Assembly: GCA_022779305.1 (NCBI GenBank)
Contig: JALFSW010000020.1
Coordinates: 1-34,158, forward strand
DNA from: Prevotella sp.
Lineage (GTDB): Bacteria > Bacteroidota > Bacteroidia > Bacteroidales > Bacteroidaceae
Reading direction: 5' to 3'
Length of the DNA stretch: 34,158 nt
Shown here: positions 1-7,864 of the stretch, piece by piece
How the letters are laid out: each line of letters opens with the position of its first letter
Position numbering within the stretch: the stretch's first letter is position 1
The notes under the pieces: generated by a model
What the model was told of the DNA's origin: nothing
What the model saw: only the letters and a program-made list of their open reading frames with translations
Databases searched by the model: none
Made by a program: the position numbers and the translations under genes

Positions 1-230
1 AATACAGAAAATTTCTATAACTTTGTCCTTGGTAATCATCGCTTAATAGTTTTGTAACTTATTGAATATCACCTATAAAGATACAAAATATTAGTGAGAT
101 TACCAACTTTTACAAGGATTTTCTTATCCCGAACTCGCGTAACGTTGCTTCTTCTGCCTGTAAACCGGATTTTGGGGAAGAATCAACAAAATTTAGTAGC
201 CTGAAAAATATCAGAACCGTATGACACTAA
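1..230. other. intergenic, no recognisable feature
   Basis: I see no convincing gene, promoter or repeat in this AT-rich stretch. It lies downstream of the minus-strand pirin gene and its terminator, and may belong to the flank of a gene outside the window. Confidence 0.5.
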
Positions 231-278
231 AAAGAGAGGCTGCGTCGTAAAACTCAATTACGACACAGCCCCTCTTTT
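231..278 (-). terminator. rho-independent terminator of the pirin gene
   Basis: An almost perfect hairpin: aaagagaggctgcgtcgtaa (231-250) pairs with ttacgacacagcccctcttt (258-277) around a 7-nt loop, with one mismatch. On the minus strand the stem ends in a run of T. It lies about 20 bp past the pirin stop codon. A-rich and T-rich arms on both sides mean it could work in both directions. Confidence 0.8.
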
Positions 279-297
279 GCTTTATAAGTGAAGCTCA

Positions 298-1176
298 TTA
301 TTCAGACTGTAATTCTCCAAATTCTCCATTCCCAAAATCAGCAAAAGCTTGTTGGATTTCTGTGTGCGAGTTCATTACGAAAGGTCCCCTGGCTGCGATG
401 GGCTCGTTTAATGGTTCACCACTTAAGACCAAAACAATGGTATTGTCTGATGTTGCTACTATTTCAAAGTCTTCGCCTTCACGTTTAAATTTCAGTACAT
501 TGTCGCGTGGAACTTCAACTCCATTGACTTCCACCGAACCTTCTACAACGAGCAACAGTGTTGTGAAATGAGATGGGAAAGAAAAGTCGGCACGTGCGCC
601 ATTCTTCAAACGAGCGTTCATCATGTGGACAGGTGTTACGCTCTTGGCTGAACCTGTAACCGTCTTATATTGTCCGCTCACCACTTCCACAATACCTCCT
701 CCATCAGCCAGTTCATAGCGTGCCATGTCCTGATGAGCGATGGCTTGATAGCTGGGATCACTCATCTTTTCGCTTGCAGGAAGGTTCACCCAAAGCTGTA
801 CCATTTGGAACTGTCCGCCTTTCTTAGCAAATTCTTTTTCATACATTTCTTCGTGCAGAACGCCACGAGCAGCTTTCATCCACTGAACATCACCTTCGCC
901 TATCACTCCTTTGTTACCACGACTATCCCTGTGGGCAATGCTTCCTTTGTAGGCAAACGTTACGGTTGAAAATCCTCTGTGTGGATGTTCGCCAACGCCA
1001 CGTGGTACGCCTGGTTCAATGGTCATTTCTGCATTATAGTCGAGCAAGAGAAAAGGGTCCATCTCTCTTTGGCTCATGCCCTCGTTATAGGGGAGCAGGT
1101 TATGCACTCTGAAGCCATCGCCAACCATGTGGGCTTCTTGTGGATAGGTAATGAAGTCGATTTTCTTTTGTTTCAT
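298..1176 (-). CDS. pirin family protein
   Basis: A 292-residue cupin of the pirin family, the usual length. The N-terminal cupin carries the iron-binding set: His64 and His66 in GEHPHRGFSTV, then His108 and Glu110 in GVLHEEM. These have the same spacing as the four ligands of human pirin. The C-terminal half is the more variable second cupin. There is no signal peptide, so it should be cytoplasmic. Some bacterial pirins have quercetin-dioxygenase activity and others act as redox-sensing regulators; which applies here cannot be read from the sequence. The start is the ATG at 1174-1176. A MITE-like element (1259-1452) lies 82 bp upstream and a Crp-type regulator lies beyond it on the same strand. 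Confidence 0.9.
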   Translation of the reverse strand: MKQKKIDFITYPQEAHMVGDGFRVHNLLPYNEGMSQREMDPFLLLDYNAEMTIEPGVPRGVGEHPHRGFSTVTFAYKGSIAHRDSRGNKGVIGEGDVQWMKAARGVLHEEMYEKEFAKKGGQFQMVQLWVNLPASEKMSDPSYQAIAHQDMARYELADGGGIVEVVSGQYKTVTGSAKSVTPVHMMNARLKNGARADFSFPSHFTTLLLVVEGSVEVNGVEVPRDNVLKFKREGEDFEIVATSDNTIVLVLSGEPLNEPIAARGPFVMNSHTEIQQAFADFGNGEFGELQSE

Positions 1177-1258
1177 TTTATTATTCTTTCTATTGTTCTA
1201 TATGGCTTTTGTTCAGTGCTTTATGCAGAAAACAAAAAGCTTGTTATTATTCGTAAAT

Positions 1259-1452
1259 CCCAATTGGTCATTACATTAGACCATTAGGGGGCTTTTTATG
1301 CGCCTTATGCATTTCCCAGCTGATTGCAGTTGCTTGTCGGCATATTCTTCAGCATTTTCTCTTGAAGTAACCTGCTACATTTGGAAAAAACGCAAAACAA
1401 TCTGCATAGACAATCGATTACAATCACTTTGGTCTCTAATGACCGAATTGGG
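1259..1452 (-). mobile_element. MITE-like interspersed element, copy A (194 bp)
   Basis: The element is bounded by cccaattggtcatta (1259-1273) and its imperfect inverse taatgaccgaattggg (1437-1452). The flanks are taaat (1254-1258) on the left and taaat (1454-1458) on the right, one base out of register compared with the other copies. The interior matches copies B, C and D, including cttgaagtaa followed by the ctacat block, with a 6-bp insertion near the left end. Strand is assigned as the direction that reads toward pirin. In that direction it contains a 16-codon frame (1355 to 1305) reading M-L-K-N-M-P-T-S-N-C-N-Q-L-G-N-A. No transposase is present. Confidence 0.8.
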
Positions 1453-1497
1453 TTAAATAATCTTCTTGCAAGTCTATATGCAAAGCTTTCGCCAAAA

Positions 1498-1538
1498 ACA
1501 AAAGCGACAGGGCATTGCTGCCATTCTGTCGCTTTTGT
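1498..1538 (-). terminator. terminator downstream of the Crp/Fnr-type gene
   Basis: Arms acaaaagcgacag (1498-1510) and ctgtcgcttttgt (1526-1538) pair perfectly over 13 bp. Inside is a smaller ggca/tgcc stem. On the minus strand the stem runs into a T-rich stretch, as expected for an intrinsic terminator of the 1727-2320 gene, which ends about 190 bp before it. Confidence 0.75.
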
Positions 1539-1726
1539 TAGAACTAATCTGAATTATAGGACAATACTATCCTCATGTGGTTTTATTTATTTTCCTGCCA
1601 AATTTTCACTTTTGTTGTTCAAAGCATTGTTTAATTTCATTGAGTCGTTTACTCTCCATAGCAATATAAAAACGTCGTGTCTCATTTTCCGATTGCTCAT
1701 CTGGTTTTTAGTGAAAATGTTCAACT

Positions 1727-2320
1727 TTAATCTAATAGTGTGGTGGCACGTACGCGGCTCAGTGTTTCGGGTGTCATTTGGAGATAGCTGGCTATGTAAA
1801 CCAGTGGGGCACGTAAAATTACTTGTGGTGACAGTTTGCACATCTTTCGATAGCGGTCTTGTGCCGTTTCAAAGCGCACAAGGTCAGCATGGATTTGTGA
1901 GATGATTAAACTTTCTTCCAAAATTTTTCTGTAAAGAATCTGAATGTTTACATTGTGGAGCGCAACGGCTTCAAGTTTTTGTTTGGGTAAGGCATAAGCG
2001 ATAGTGGGTTCCAAAGCCTCCACCTGCAAACGTGTTGGTTCTTCTTTGAACAGACTTTCAATACACATAAAGATAGTGCGGTCTTCACCAATGTGTTCGG
2101 TGATTTGTTTACCATTCTTGAAATAGAACTGGCGAATGAGTCCTCTGTCGATGTAATAAATGCTATCGCAGATTTCACCTTCGCTAAGAATCATTTCGCC
2201 CTTTGCGAATCTTTTTGGCACCAAAACACTCTCTAGCGCGTCTAACTCATCATGTGTCATTGTGCTATACTTTCTTGCCAATTCACGTGCTATTTCTCTT
2301 GTACTGATGCTTTCTTTCAT
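1727..2320 (-). CDS. Crp/Fnr family transcriptional regulator
   Basis: A 197-residue protein with an N-terminal cyclic-nucleotide-binding-like beta roll (about residues 28-115, with the motif FAKGEMILSEGE) and a C-terminal helix-turn-helix (about 166-190, IASYLQMTPETLSRVR). The N-terminal fold lacks a clear cAMP-binding signature and there is no Fnr-type cysteine cluster, so its ligand is unknown. Bacteroidota encode many such regulators and few have known targets. The ATG at 2318-2320 is preceded by AAGGAGG, an unusually strong Shine-Dalgarno for this phylum. Pirin is the next gene on the same strand, but a terminator and a MITE separate them, so co-transcription is doubtful. Regulation of the pirin gene is possible but not shown. 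Confidence 0.85.
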   Translation of the reverse strand: MKESISTREIARELARKYSTMTHDELDALESVLVPKRFAKGEMILSEGEICDSIYYIDRGLIRQFYFKNGKQITEHIGEDRTIFMCIESLFKEEPTRLQVEALEPTIAYALPKQKLEAVALHNVNIQILYRKILEESLIISQIHADLVRFETAQDRYRKMCKLSPQVILRAPLVYIASYLQMTPETLSRVRATTLLD

Positions 2321-2475
2321 ATTTTTTATCCTCCTTGATGGGTTTGGAAATTAGCAGTTATGGGGGAATAGTTACTCTGGGAGCTTTAGAAAAAGCTATG
2401 AATGCTAGAAATTTCTATGAAACCTAGAAGAGGTTACTATCAAAATTCCTAGGCTAATTCAAACAACTCCTCACG

Positions 2476-4257
2476 TTAGTCCAATTTCAAGACAGCGAGG
2501 AAAGCCTTCTGTGGCACCTGAACATTGCCCACTTGCTTCATGCGTTTTTTTCCTTTTTTTTGCTTTTCGAGCAGTTTTCGTTTGCGGCTTACGTCGCCAC
2601 CATAACATTTTGCAGTTACGTCTTTGCGCACCTGTTTGATAGTTTCTCGGGCAACAATTTTTCCTCCGATGGCAGCCTGAATAGCAATGTCGAATTGTTG
2701 GCGTGGGATGAGTTCTTTGAGCTTCTCACACATGCGCCGTCCGAATGCCACGGCGTTGCTGTCGTGCGTCAATGTCGATAGCGCATCTACAGGTTCACCA
2801 TTGAGCAGAATATCAAGTTTTGCGAGTTTCGATGGGCGAAACGAGTCGATGTGGTAATCGAACGACGCATAGCCCTTTGAAATACTCTTGAGTTTGTCGT
2901 AAAAGTCAATGACAATTTCGCCCAACGGAATCATAAAGATGAGTTCCAATCGATTGCCACTCACATAGTTTTGGCTTACAAGTTCGCCCCGTTTGTCAAG
3001 ACAGAGCGTCATGATAGGACCGATGTAGTCGCTTGATGTGATGATCGATGCCTTGATATAAGGTTCTTCGATGTGGTCGATGAGTGTGGGTTCAGGTAGT
3101 CCCGATGGATTATGCACCTCTTTGCTTCCACCTGTCTTTTCATAAACCATGTAGCTCACGTTCGGCACAGTCGTGATAACATCCATATTAAATTCACGAT
3201 CAAGCCGTTCTTGGATGATTTCCATGTGGAGCAATCCCAAGAAACCACAGCGGAAACCGAAACCTAAAGCCTGCGAACTTTCTGGCGAAAAGGTGAGCGA
3301 TGCGTCGTTAAGTTGTAGTTTTTCTAACGATGCCCGCAGGTTTTCATAGTCGCTGGGATCTACTGGATAAACGCCTGCAAAGACCATTGGCTTCACTACC
3401 TGAAAACCTTCGATGGCTCGTTCGCAAGGGCGTTGTATGTGGGTAACGGTGTCGCCTACTTTCACTTCTCTTGCATTTTTGATACCCGAAATGATGTAGC
3501 CCACCTCACCCGTTTTCAGTTCACCCGTGGGTTTCATATCCATCTTCAGCACACCTACTTCATCGGCATCATATTCCATGCCTGTTTGCACGAATTTCAC
3601 TTTGTCGCCCTTCTTGATAATGCCGTTCGTTACCTTGCAAAGCGTGATAATACCACGGAAAGAATTAAACACCGAGTCGAAAATCAAGGCTTGCAACGGA
3701 GCTTCTGGGTCGCCTGTAGGAGCTGGGATGCGCTCAATGATGGCTTTCAAAATAGCATCCACGCCTTCGCCTGTTTTTCCGCTGGCACGAATGATGTCTT
3801 CGCGGTCGCAGCCGATAAGGTCGATGATTTCGTCTTCCACTTCTTCCGGCATGGCGTTTGGCATATCAATTTTGTTGATAACAGGAATGATTTCCAAATT
3901 GTTATCAATTGCCATATAGAGGTTTGAAATCGTTTGTGCCTGCACACCCTGCGTTGAATCAACTATGAGCAAAGCCCCTTCGCAAGCGGCGATGCTTCGA
4001 GAAACTTCGTATGAAAAGTCTACGTGTCCTGGTGTGTCGATGAGATTCAGCACGTATTTCTTCCCGTCCTGTTCATGTTCCATTTGTATGGCATGACTTT
4101 TGATCGTAATCCCTCGTTCACGTTCCAAATCCATGTCGTCCAACATTTGTCCTGCTGTTACTTGAATGGTGCTGGTGTGTTCCAAGAGTCGGTCGGCAAG
4201 TGTTGATTTGCCGTGGTCGATGTGGGCGATAATACAGAAGTTTCTTATGTGATTCAT
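2476..4257 (-). CDS. lepA: elongation factor 4 (LepA) GTPase
   Basis: A translational GTPase that binds the ribosome and affects initiation and back-translocation. With the ATG at 4255-4257 the protein is 593 residues, close to the usual length of about 600, and begins [20 protein letters not shown] as LepA proteins do. GTPase motifs: G1 AHIDHGKS (11-18), G2 RGIT (48-51), G3 DTPGH (74-78), G4 NKID (128-131). The LepA-specific C-terminal domain ends in a lysine-rich tail (about 555-593). The frame extends upstream to a TTG at 4284, but a promoter -7 box sits at 4282-4289, so that start would lie in front of the transcript; the ATG is preferred. The gene appears monocistronic. Confidence 0.96.
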   Translation of the reverse strand: MNHIRNFCIIAHIDHGKSTLADRLLEHTSTIQVTAGQMLDDMDLERERGITIKSHAIQMEHEQDGKKYVLNLIDTPGHVDFSYEVSRSIAACEGALLIVDSTQGVQAQTISNLYMAIDNNLEIIPVINKIDMPNAMPEEVEDEIIDLIGCDREDIIRASGKTGEGVDAILKAIIERIPAPTGDPEAPLQALIFDSVFNSFRGIITLCKVTNGIIKKGDKVKFVQTGMEYDADEVGVLKMDMKPTGELKTGEVGYIISGIKNAREVKVGDTVTHIQRPCERAIEGFQVVKPMVFAGVYPVDPSDYENLRASLEKLQLNDASLTFSPESSQALGFGFRCGFLGLLHMEIIQERLDREFNMDVITTVPNVSYMVYEKTGGSKEVHNPSGLPEPTLIDHIEEPYIKASIITSSDYIGPIMTLCLDKRGELVSQNYVSGNRLELIFMIPLGEIVIDFYDKLKSISKGYASFDYHIDSFRPSKLAKLDILLNGEPVDALSTLTHDSNAVAFGRRMCEKLKELIPRQQFDIAIQAAIGGKIVARETIKQVRKDVTAKCYGGDVSRKRKLLEKQKKGKKRMKQVGNVQVPQKAFLAVLKLD

Positions 4258-4281
4258 TGAGTGAAAAATCTTTTTAATTTG

Positions 4282-4313
4282 CAAATATAAGGAGAAAAAT
4301 GGAAATACCGAAA
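4282..4313 (-). promoter_or_regulatory. promoter of lepA
   Basis: On the minus strand, TATATTTG (4282-4289) matches the Bacteroidota -7 consensus TAnnTTTG. TTTC (4310-4313), 20 bp upstream, can serve as the -33 box. Transcription would begin about 18 nt before the lepA ATG. Confidence 0.6.
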
Positions 4314-4346
4314 TATCTTAAAAGTTTTATACTTGCAAAAATGCAA

Positions 4347-4391
4347 AAAAGGCTTCGCCATGCAGATGTTTCCATCACTGCGAAGCCTTTT
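4347..4391 (-). terminator. terminator of the pdxS-pdxT operon
   Basis: The arms aaaaggcttcgc (4347-4358) and gcgaagcctttt (4380-4391) are a perfect 12 bp stem, and the minus strand continues in a T run. It lies about 20 bp after the pdxT stop. Confidence 0.85.
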
Positions 4392-4412
4392 ATTTGATAA
4401 AGTTTTTTTGCC

Positions 4413-4988
4413 TTATTCCGCTGCCATTTGGAGGAATAGCTGATGAATGGCAGGGTCTTCGTTCAGTTCAGGATGGAACGAGGTGACAAGTTGTTTGCCT
4501 TCTCGGGCTGCCACAATGTTGCCATCAATACGTGCCAATACTTCCACGCCATTGCCCACCTCTTTTATATAAGGCGCACGGATGAAAGTCATCGGCACAG
4601 GCGACGCAATACCTTGAAACGCTGCTTCAGTGAAGAAACTGCCCAACTGTCTGCCATAGCCATTGCGACAAGTTTTGATTCGCATCGTACCAATCTGCGG
4701 AAAAGCTGATTTTTTGTTTTCGATTTCTTCCGAAAGGAGTATCAGTCCAGCGCAAGTGCCCATCACAGGAAGTCCGCCACGGATAGCATCACGGATGGGT
4801 TCAAACAGATTTAACTCATGGAGCAGCTTCAGCATCACCGTACTTTCGCCACCCGGGAGAACAAGTCCGTCTTTTGGTTGCGCCCAATCTGCTGCCTGTC
4901 TCACCTCAAAAGTTTCTGCGCCAAGCCTTTCGAGCATTGCTTTATGTTCGGCAAAAGCACCCTGAAGTGCCAAGATTGCAATTCTCAT
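4413..4988 (-). CDS. pdxT: PLP synthase glutaminase subunit PdxT
   Basis: The class I glutamine amidotransferase that supplies ammonia to PdxS in the ribose-5-phosphate-dependent route to pyridoxal 5'-phosphate. At 191 residues it is the usual length. The catalytic triad is visible: Cys79 in GTCAGLILL, His172 and Glu174 in SFHPEL. The PGGEST motif (45-50) forms part of the glutamine site. The ATG is at 4986-4988. It follows pdxS by 20 bp on the same strand, and the two products form one complex. The operon ends at the hairpin 4347-4391. Confidence 0.96.
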   Translation of the reverse strand: MRIAILALQGAFAEHKAMLERLGAETFEVRQAADWAQPKDGLVLPGGESTVMLKLLHELNLFEPIRDAIRGGLPVMGTCAGLILLSEEIENKKSAFPQIGTMRIKTCRNGYGRQLGSFFTEAAFQGIASPVPMTFIRAPYIKEVGNGVEVLARIDGNIVAAREGKQLVTSFHPELNEDPAIHQLFLQMAAE

Positions 4989-5008
4989 ATCCTGCCGTTC
5001 TCCCTCGC

Positions 5009-5884
5009 TTATTTACCTCTTTCTGCCATGAGCAGTTCTATTTCACTTTCATTGATGCCAACCATTGCTTCGCCGAGGTCTTCGCTCAATGTGGCAAGCA
5101 TTTTGGCATCATTATAGTTCGTTACTGCCTGAACTATGGCACGTGCACGTTTTTCTGGGTTGCCCGATTTGAAGATACCAGACCCTACGAACACACCTTC
5201 GGCACCGAGCTGCATCATAAGAGCTGCGTCGGCTGGCGTTGCCACACCACCTGCGGCAAAGTTCACCACGGGCAGTTTACCGTTTTTATGCACATATTCT
5301 ACCAAATCGAAAGGCACACGCAATTGTTTTGCAGCTTCGTAGAGTTCGTCGGTTGCAAGTGAGGTGAGACGGCGAATTTCCGATTGCATCATGCGCATGT
5401 GTCGAACCGCCTGAATAATGTCGCCTGTACCAGGTTCGCCCTTTGTGCGAATCATCGTTGCTCCCTCGTTGATGCGGCGCAAAGCCTCGCCCAAGTCTTT
5501 TGCTCCACAAACAAAAGGCACATCGAAAGCTTTTTTGTCAATGTGGTAAACGTTGTCAGCAGGCGAAAGCACTTCGCTTTCATCAATATAGTCGATTTCG
5601 ATGGCTTGCAAGATTTGTGCTTCAGCAAAATGTCCGATGCGCACTTTTGCCATTACAGGTATGCTCACCGCCTCTTGAATGCCTTTGATCATCTTTGGAT
5701 CGCTCATTCTTGATACGCCACCTGCAGCACGAATGTCGGCAGGAATACGTTCCAATGCCATCACGGCACATGCGCCCGCAGCTTCAGCAATGCGTGCTTG
5801 CTCGGGAGTGGTTACGTCCATAATTACACCGCCTTTGAGCATCTGTGCTAAGTTGCGGTTGAGTTCTTGTCGGTTAGTTGTCAT
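5009..5884 (-). CDS. pdxS: PLP synthase subunit PdxS
   Basis: The synthase subunit that condenses ribose-5-phosphate, glyceraldehyde-3-phosphate and ammonia into PLP. It is a 291-residue TIM barrel. Key residues: Asp23 in MDVTTPEQA, the Schiff-base lysine Lys80 in [10 protein letters not shown], and Lys148 in RTKGEPGTG (Lys81 and Lys149 in the Bacillus numbering). The start ATG is at 5882-5884. A MITE-like element begins 26 bp upstream (5911-6102), so it probably lies within the transcribed leader. The best promoter is further up at 6238-6269. pdxT follows directly. Confidence 0.96.
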   Translation of the reverse strand: MTTNRQELNRNLAQMLKGGVIMDVTTPEQARIAEAAGACAVMALERIPADIRAAGGVSRMSDPKMIKGIQEAVSIPVMAKVRIGHFAEAQILQAIEIDYIDESEVLSPADNVYHIDKKAFDVPFVCGAKDLGEALRRINEGATMIRTKGEPGTGDIIQAVRHMRMMQSEIRRLTSLATDELYEAAKQLRVPFDLVEYVHKNGKLPVVNFAAGGVATPADAALMMQLGAEGVFVGSGIFKSGNPEKRARAIVQAVTNYNDAKMLATLSEDLGEAMVGINESEIELLMAERGK

Positions 5885-5910
5885 ATTTTTATTGTGTTTT
5901 AATTGTTTAA

Positions 5911-6102
5911 CCCAAATCGGTCATTAGGCCGTGAGGGCTTTTTTTTGTCTTATTTATTCACTTACCAATAGCTTGCAGCTACTTGTCGGCATCTTCTTTC
6001 GCATTTTCTCTTGAAGTAGTCCGCTACATCTGCGATAAAATGCGGAACAACCTGCACAGACAATTAGATGCAATCACTTTGGTCTCTAATGACCGAATTG
6101 GG
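5911..6102 (-). mobile_element. MITE-like interspersed element, copy B (192 bp)
   Basis: Terminal inverted repeats cccaaatcggtcattag (5911-5927) and ctaatgaccgaattggg (6086-6102) match at 16 of 17 positions. The element is flanked by an exact 5-bp direct repeat, tttaa at 5906-5910 and 6103-6107, the mark of insertion with target duplication. Read toward pdxS it holds a 16-codon frame (6004 to 5954), M-R-K-K-M-P-T-S-S-C-K-L-L-V-S-E. It lies between the candidate pdxS promoter and the pdxS start codon. No transposase is encoded. Confidence 0.87.
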
Positions 6103-6147
6103 TTTAAAGTTCAACTTCATTTAGTCGTTTTTCGTTCAAAGCAATTG

Positions 6148-6214
6148 CTCCTTTCGGAGAAGCGAATGCTCTTACTTGAGTGTCCCTACATCCTTAAGAT
6201 GTGCGCCTGCATTC
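6148..6214 (-). promoter_or_regulatory. candidate structured 5' leader RNA of pdxST
   Basis: In transcript sense, GAATGC (6214-6209) can pair with GCATTC (6169-6164), closing a domain. Inside it is a perfect hairpin ACATC/GATGT with a 5-nt loop (6202-6188). Immediately after the domain comes a CTCC-GAAA-GGAG hairpin with a GNRA tetraloop (6159-6148). The region starts within about 20 nt of the predicted transcription start. I do not recognise it as a known riboswitch class (it has none of the TPP signature). It may be a regulatory leader or chance pairing. Confidence 0.3.
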
Positions 6215-6237
6215 ATTACAGCTGGACTTTTCGGCTG

Positions 6238-6269
6238 CAAAATTAATATCTTTACTTTTTTGAACCAAA
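6238..6269 (-). promoter_or_regulatory. candidate promoter of pdxST
   Basis: On the minus strand TTTG (6269-6266), a 20 bp spacer and TAATTTTG (6245-6238) fit the Bacteroidota TTTG-N19-21-TAnnTTTG promoter. Transcription would start near 6231, giving a leader of about 350 nt that includes the structured region and MITE copy B. Confidence 0.6.
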
Positions 6270-6330
6270 TATGATTTCTCTTTTGGATAATGAATGCGTA
6301 CGAATGGAGAGGATTTTTCATGCTTTTTAC

Positions 6331-6388
6331 TTGAGCCTTACTTGCAAGCAAACTGAGCCTTAGTTGCACGGCAACTAAGGCTCAGTTG
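6331..6388. repeat. palindromic CAACTGAGSCTCA repeat, locus 1
   Basis: A perfect 17 bp stem: aactgagccttagttgc (6351-6367) and gcaactaaggctcagtt (6371-6387) with a 3-nt loop. A degenerate extra unit, ttgagccttacttgca, lies at its left (6331-6346). It is about 30 bp beyond the acetylesterase stop on that gene's strand. It has no T run, so it is not a classical terminator. Related sequences occur at 17547, 26702 and 33882. Confidence 0.75.
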
Positions 6389-6418
6389 AAATATAAGTAT
6401 ACAATGTTATTTTTTTGC

Positions 6419-7849
6419 TTATTTTTCCAGCCTAATGCGGAAAGGGAAGAGGGGTAGACCAGCACGATTGCGGACGCTTCCTATGAGGAAATTGCGGAAG
6501 CAATAGCGCACCTCCATAGGTTTCATTACTTGGTCGCTGCGTACAGACAAGGCATCGTTGCCCACGATGTGTGCTTTGGCAGGATAGAAAACGCCATCGG
6601 TTCCTGCTACTTCAAAACCTTGTATGTCGCCCGCACTGAAAAGCGCACGATAGGTGTTGTCCAGATGAACGATGCACGTGTCGCCCCGCACTTCAAGACT
6701 TCGGGCAGACGCACTTTCAAACATCACGCCTGCTTGTTTGTAGTGTCGGCCAAGGGCAGCGAGTGCCAGACGTTGTCCGACGATACGCTTTTGGGCTGGA
6801 TGAATTTGTTCTGCTTCCCACGGATACACCAAATCATTCGTACAAACGAGGGAGCTGTGGGAGATGAGACGTAAGGCGGCAAACTGCTGTTCTCGGAGTT
6901 CTGCAGCGGCTGTGCCCCCAGCGTCACCATAGTTGTAGGGTGCAATCTGTACGAAGAGAAAGGGTAGTGTTTCGGAACGAAAGTCTTTGCGCCATCTGTC
7001 AATGAGCAACGCCAATCGTTCAGCATACTGCGCTGTGTTAAAGCCCACGTTCGAGCAGCCTTGATAATAGATGATACCACCAATGGTGTAGCGACGGATG
7101 GGTGCAAACGTACCATTTCCCCAGAGCATGGGGCGCATCCAATCGGTGGGGTAGCGTGCGGCAATGGCTGCCGAGTCAGTGGGTTCGTTGGTGTATTGAC
7201 GAAGTTCGTCCTCCGTCAGCCAACTTTCTATAGAGCTACCGCCCTTGTTTGCCAATACCAGTCCGATGGGAACATGGAGTGCGTTACTCAACACCTGTGC
7301 AAAGGCATATCCAACAGCACTACAATCGCCCACGGTTGAGGGTGTTATTTGTTGCCACGAACAGGGTGCATCGTCTAAAGGATGGCTGCTCATGCGGGCA
7401 GGTATTTTTACATAACGGATGTCCGAATAGCGACCTGCCGTTGCCACGGCGTCTGCATAGCCTTCCACGGGACAATCATCGAACCCCCGAACGGGCATCT
7501 CCATGTTGCTTTGTCCGCCGCAGAGCCATACTTCTCCACTCAATATGTTTTTTATCCACACTTCCTCGCCATCGCTAAAACCAATCGAAAGGGGTGAAAA
7601 ACTTGCCCGTGGCGACCGCACAAACACCTCCCAATAGCCTTGTGCATCGCTACGAACCACCTGTTTTTCTCGCTGCCACGAAGGCGACACTTTCACCGCA
7701 GTGCGTGGGTTGGCATAGCCCCAAAACCTCACTTCGGTTTGTTGCTGAATTACCATTCCGTCAGACAAAACCTGCGGCAGCCTTACCTTAGCCGAAACGG
7801 CAATCGTCCAAAGGACAATTGCCGCTACGAAAATTATTCGCTTAAACAT
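6419..7849 (-). CDS. sialate O-acetylesterase-like SGNH carbohydrate esterase
   Basis: A 476-residue secreted esterase. It has a Sec signal peptide (about 1-20, cut near VSA-KVR), then an N-terminal beta domain (about 21-100). The SGNH catalytic domain follows, with the nucleophile Ser114 in GGQSNMEMP, the GCSN block (YYQGCSNVGF) and the C-terminal His in EQIHPAQK. The family was first named for sialate 9-O-acetylesterase, but in polysaccharide utilisation loci many members deacetylate plant glycans. As the last gene of an operon with a GH26 enzyme, removal of acetyl groups from mannan is the likely role. It starts 15 bp after the GH26 gene. A palindromic repeat follows the stop codon. Confidence 0.88.
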   Translation of the reverse strand: MFKRIIFVAAIVLWTIAVSAKVRLPQVLSDGMVIQQQTEVRFWGYANPRTAVKVSPSWQREKQVVRSDAQGYWEVFVRSPRASFSPLSIGFSDGEEVWIKNILSGEVWLCGGQSNMEMPVRGFDDCPVEGYADAVATAGRYSDIRYVKIPARMSSHPLDDAPCSWQQITPSTVGDCSAVGYAFAQVLSNALHVPIGLVLANKGGSSIESWLTEDELRQYTNEPTDSAAIAARYPTDWMRPMLWGNGTFAPIRRYTIGGIIYYQGCSNVGFNTAQYAERLALLIDRWRKDFRSETLPFLFVQIAPYNYGDAGGTAAAELREQQFAALRLISHSSLVCTNDLVYPWEAEQIHPAQKRIVGQRLALAALGRHYKQAGVMFESASARSLEVRGDTCIVHLDNTYRALFSAGDIQGFEVAGTDGVFYPAKAHIVGNDALSVRSDQVMKPMEVRYCFRNFLIGSVRNRAGLPLFPFRIRLEK

Positions 7850-7864
7850 CAGAGATTTATGAAC

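Noticed and set aside
1381..1905. An open frame of 174 codons starting inside MITE copy A (reads LHRQSITITLVSNDRIG)
   Set aside because: It begins at a TTG, runs through the terminator hairpin and overlaps the regulator gene in antisense. The similar peptide in copy B (LHRQLDAITLVSNDRIG) only reflects element identity on the opposite strand. Such frames are likely to be mis-annotated as hypothetical proteins.
2417..2455. cctag/ctagg inverted pair upstream of the Crp-type gene
   Set aside because: Only five bases pair over a wide loop; not strong enough for an operator or hairpin.
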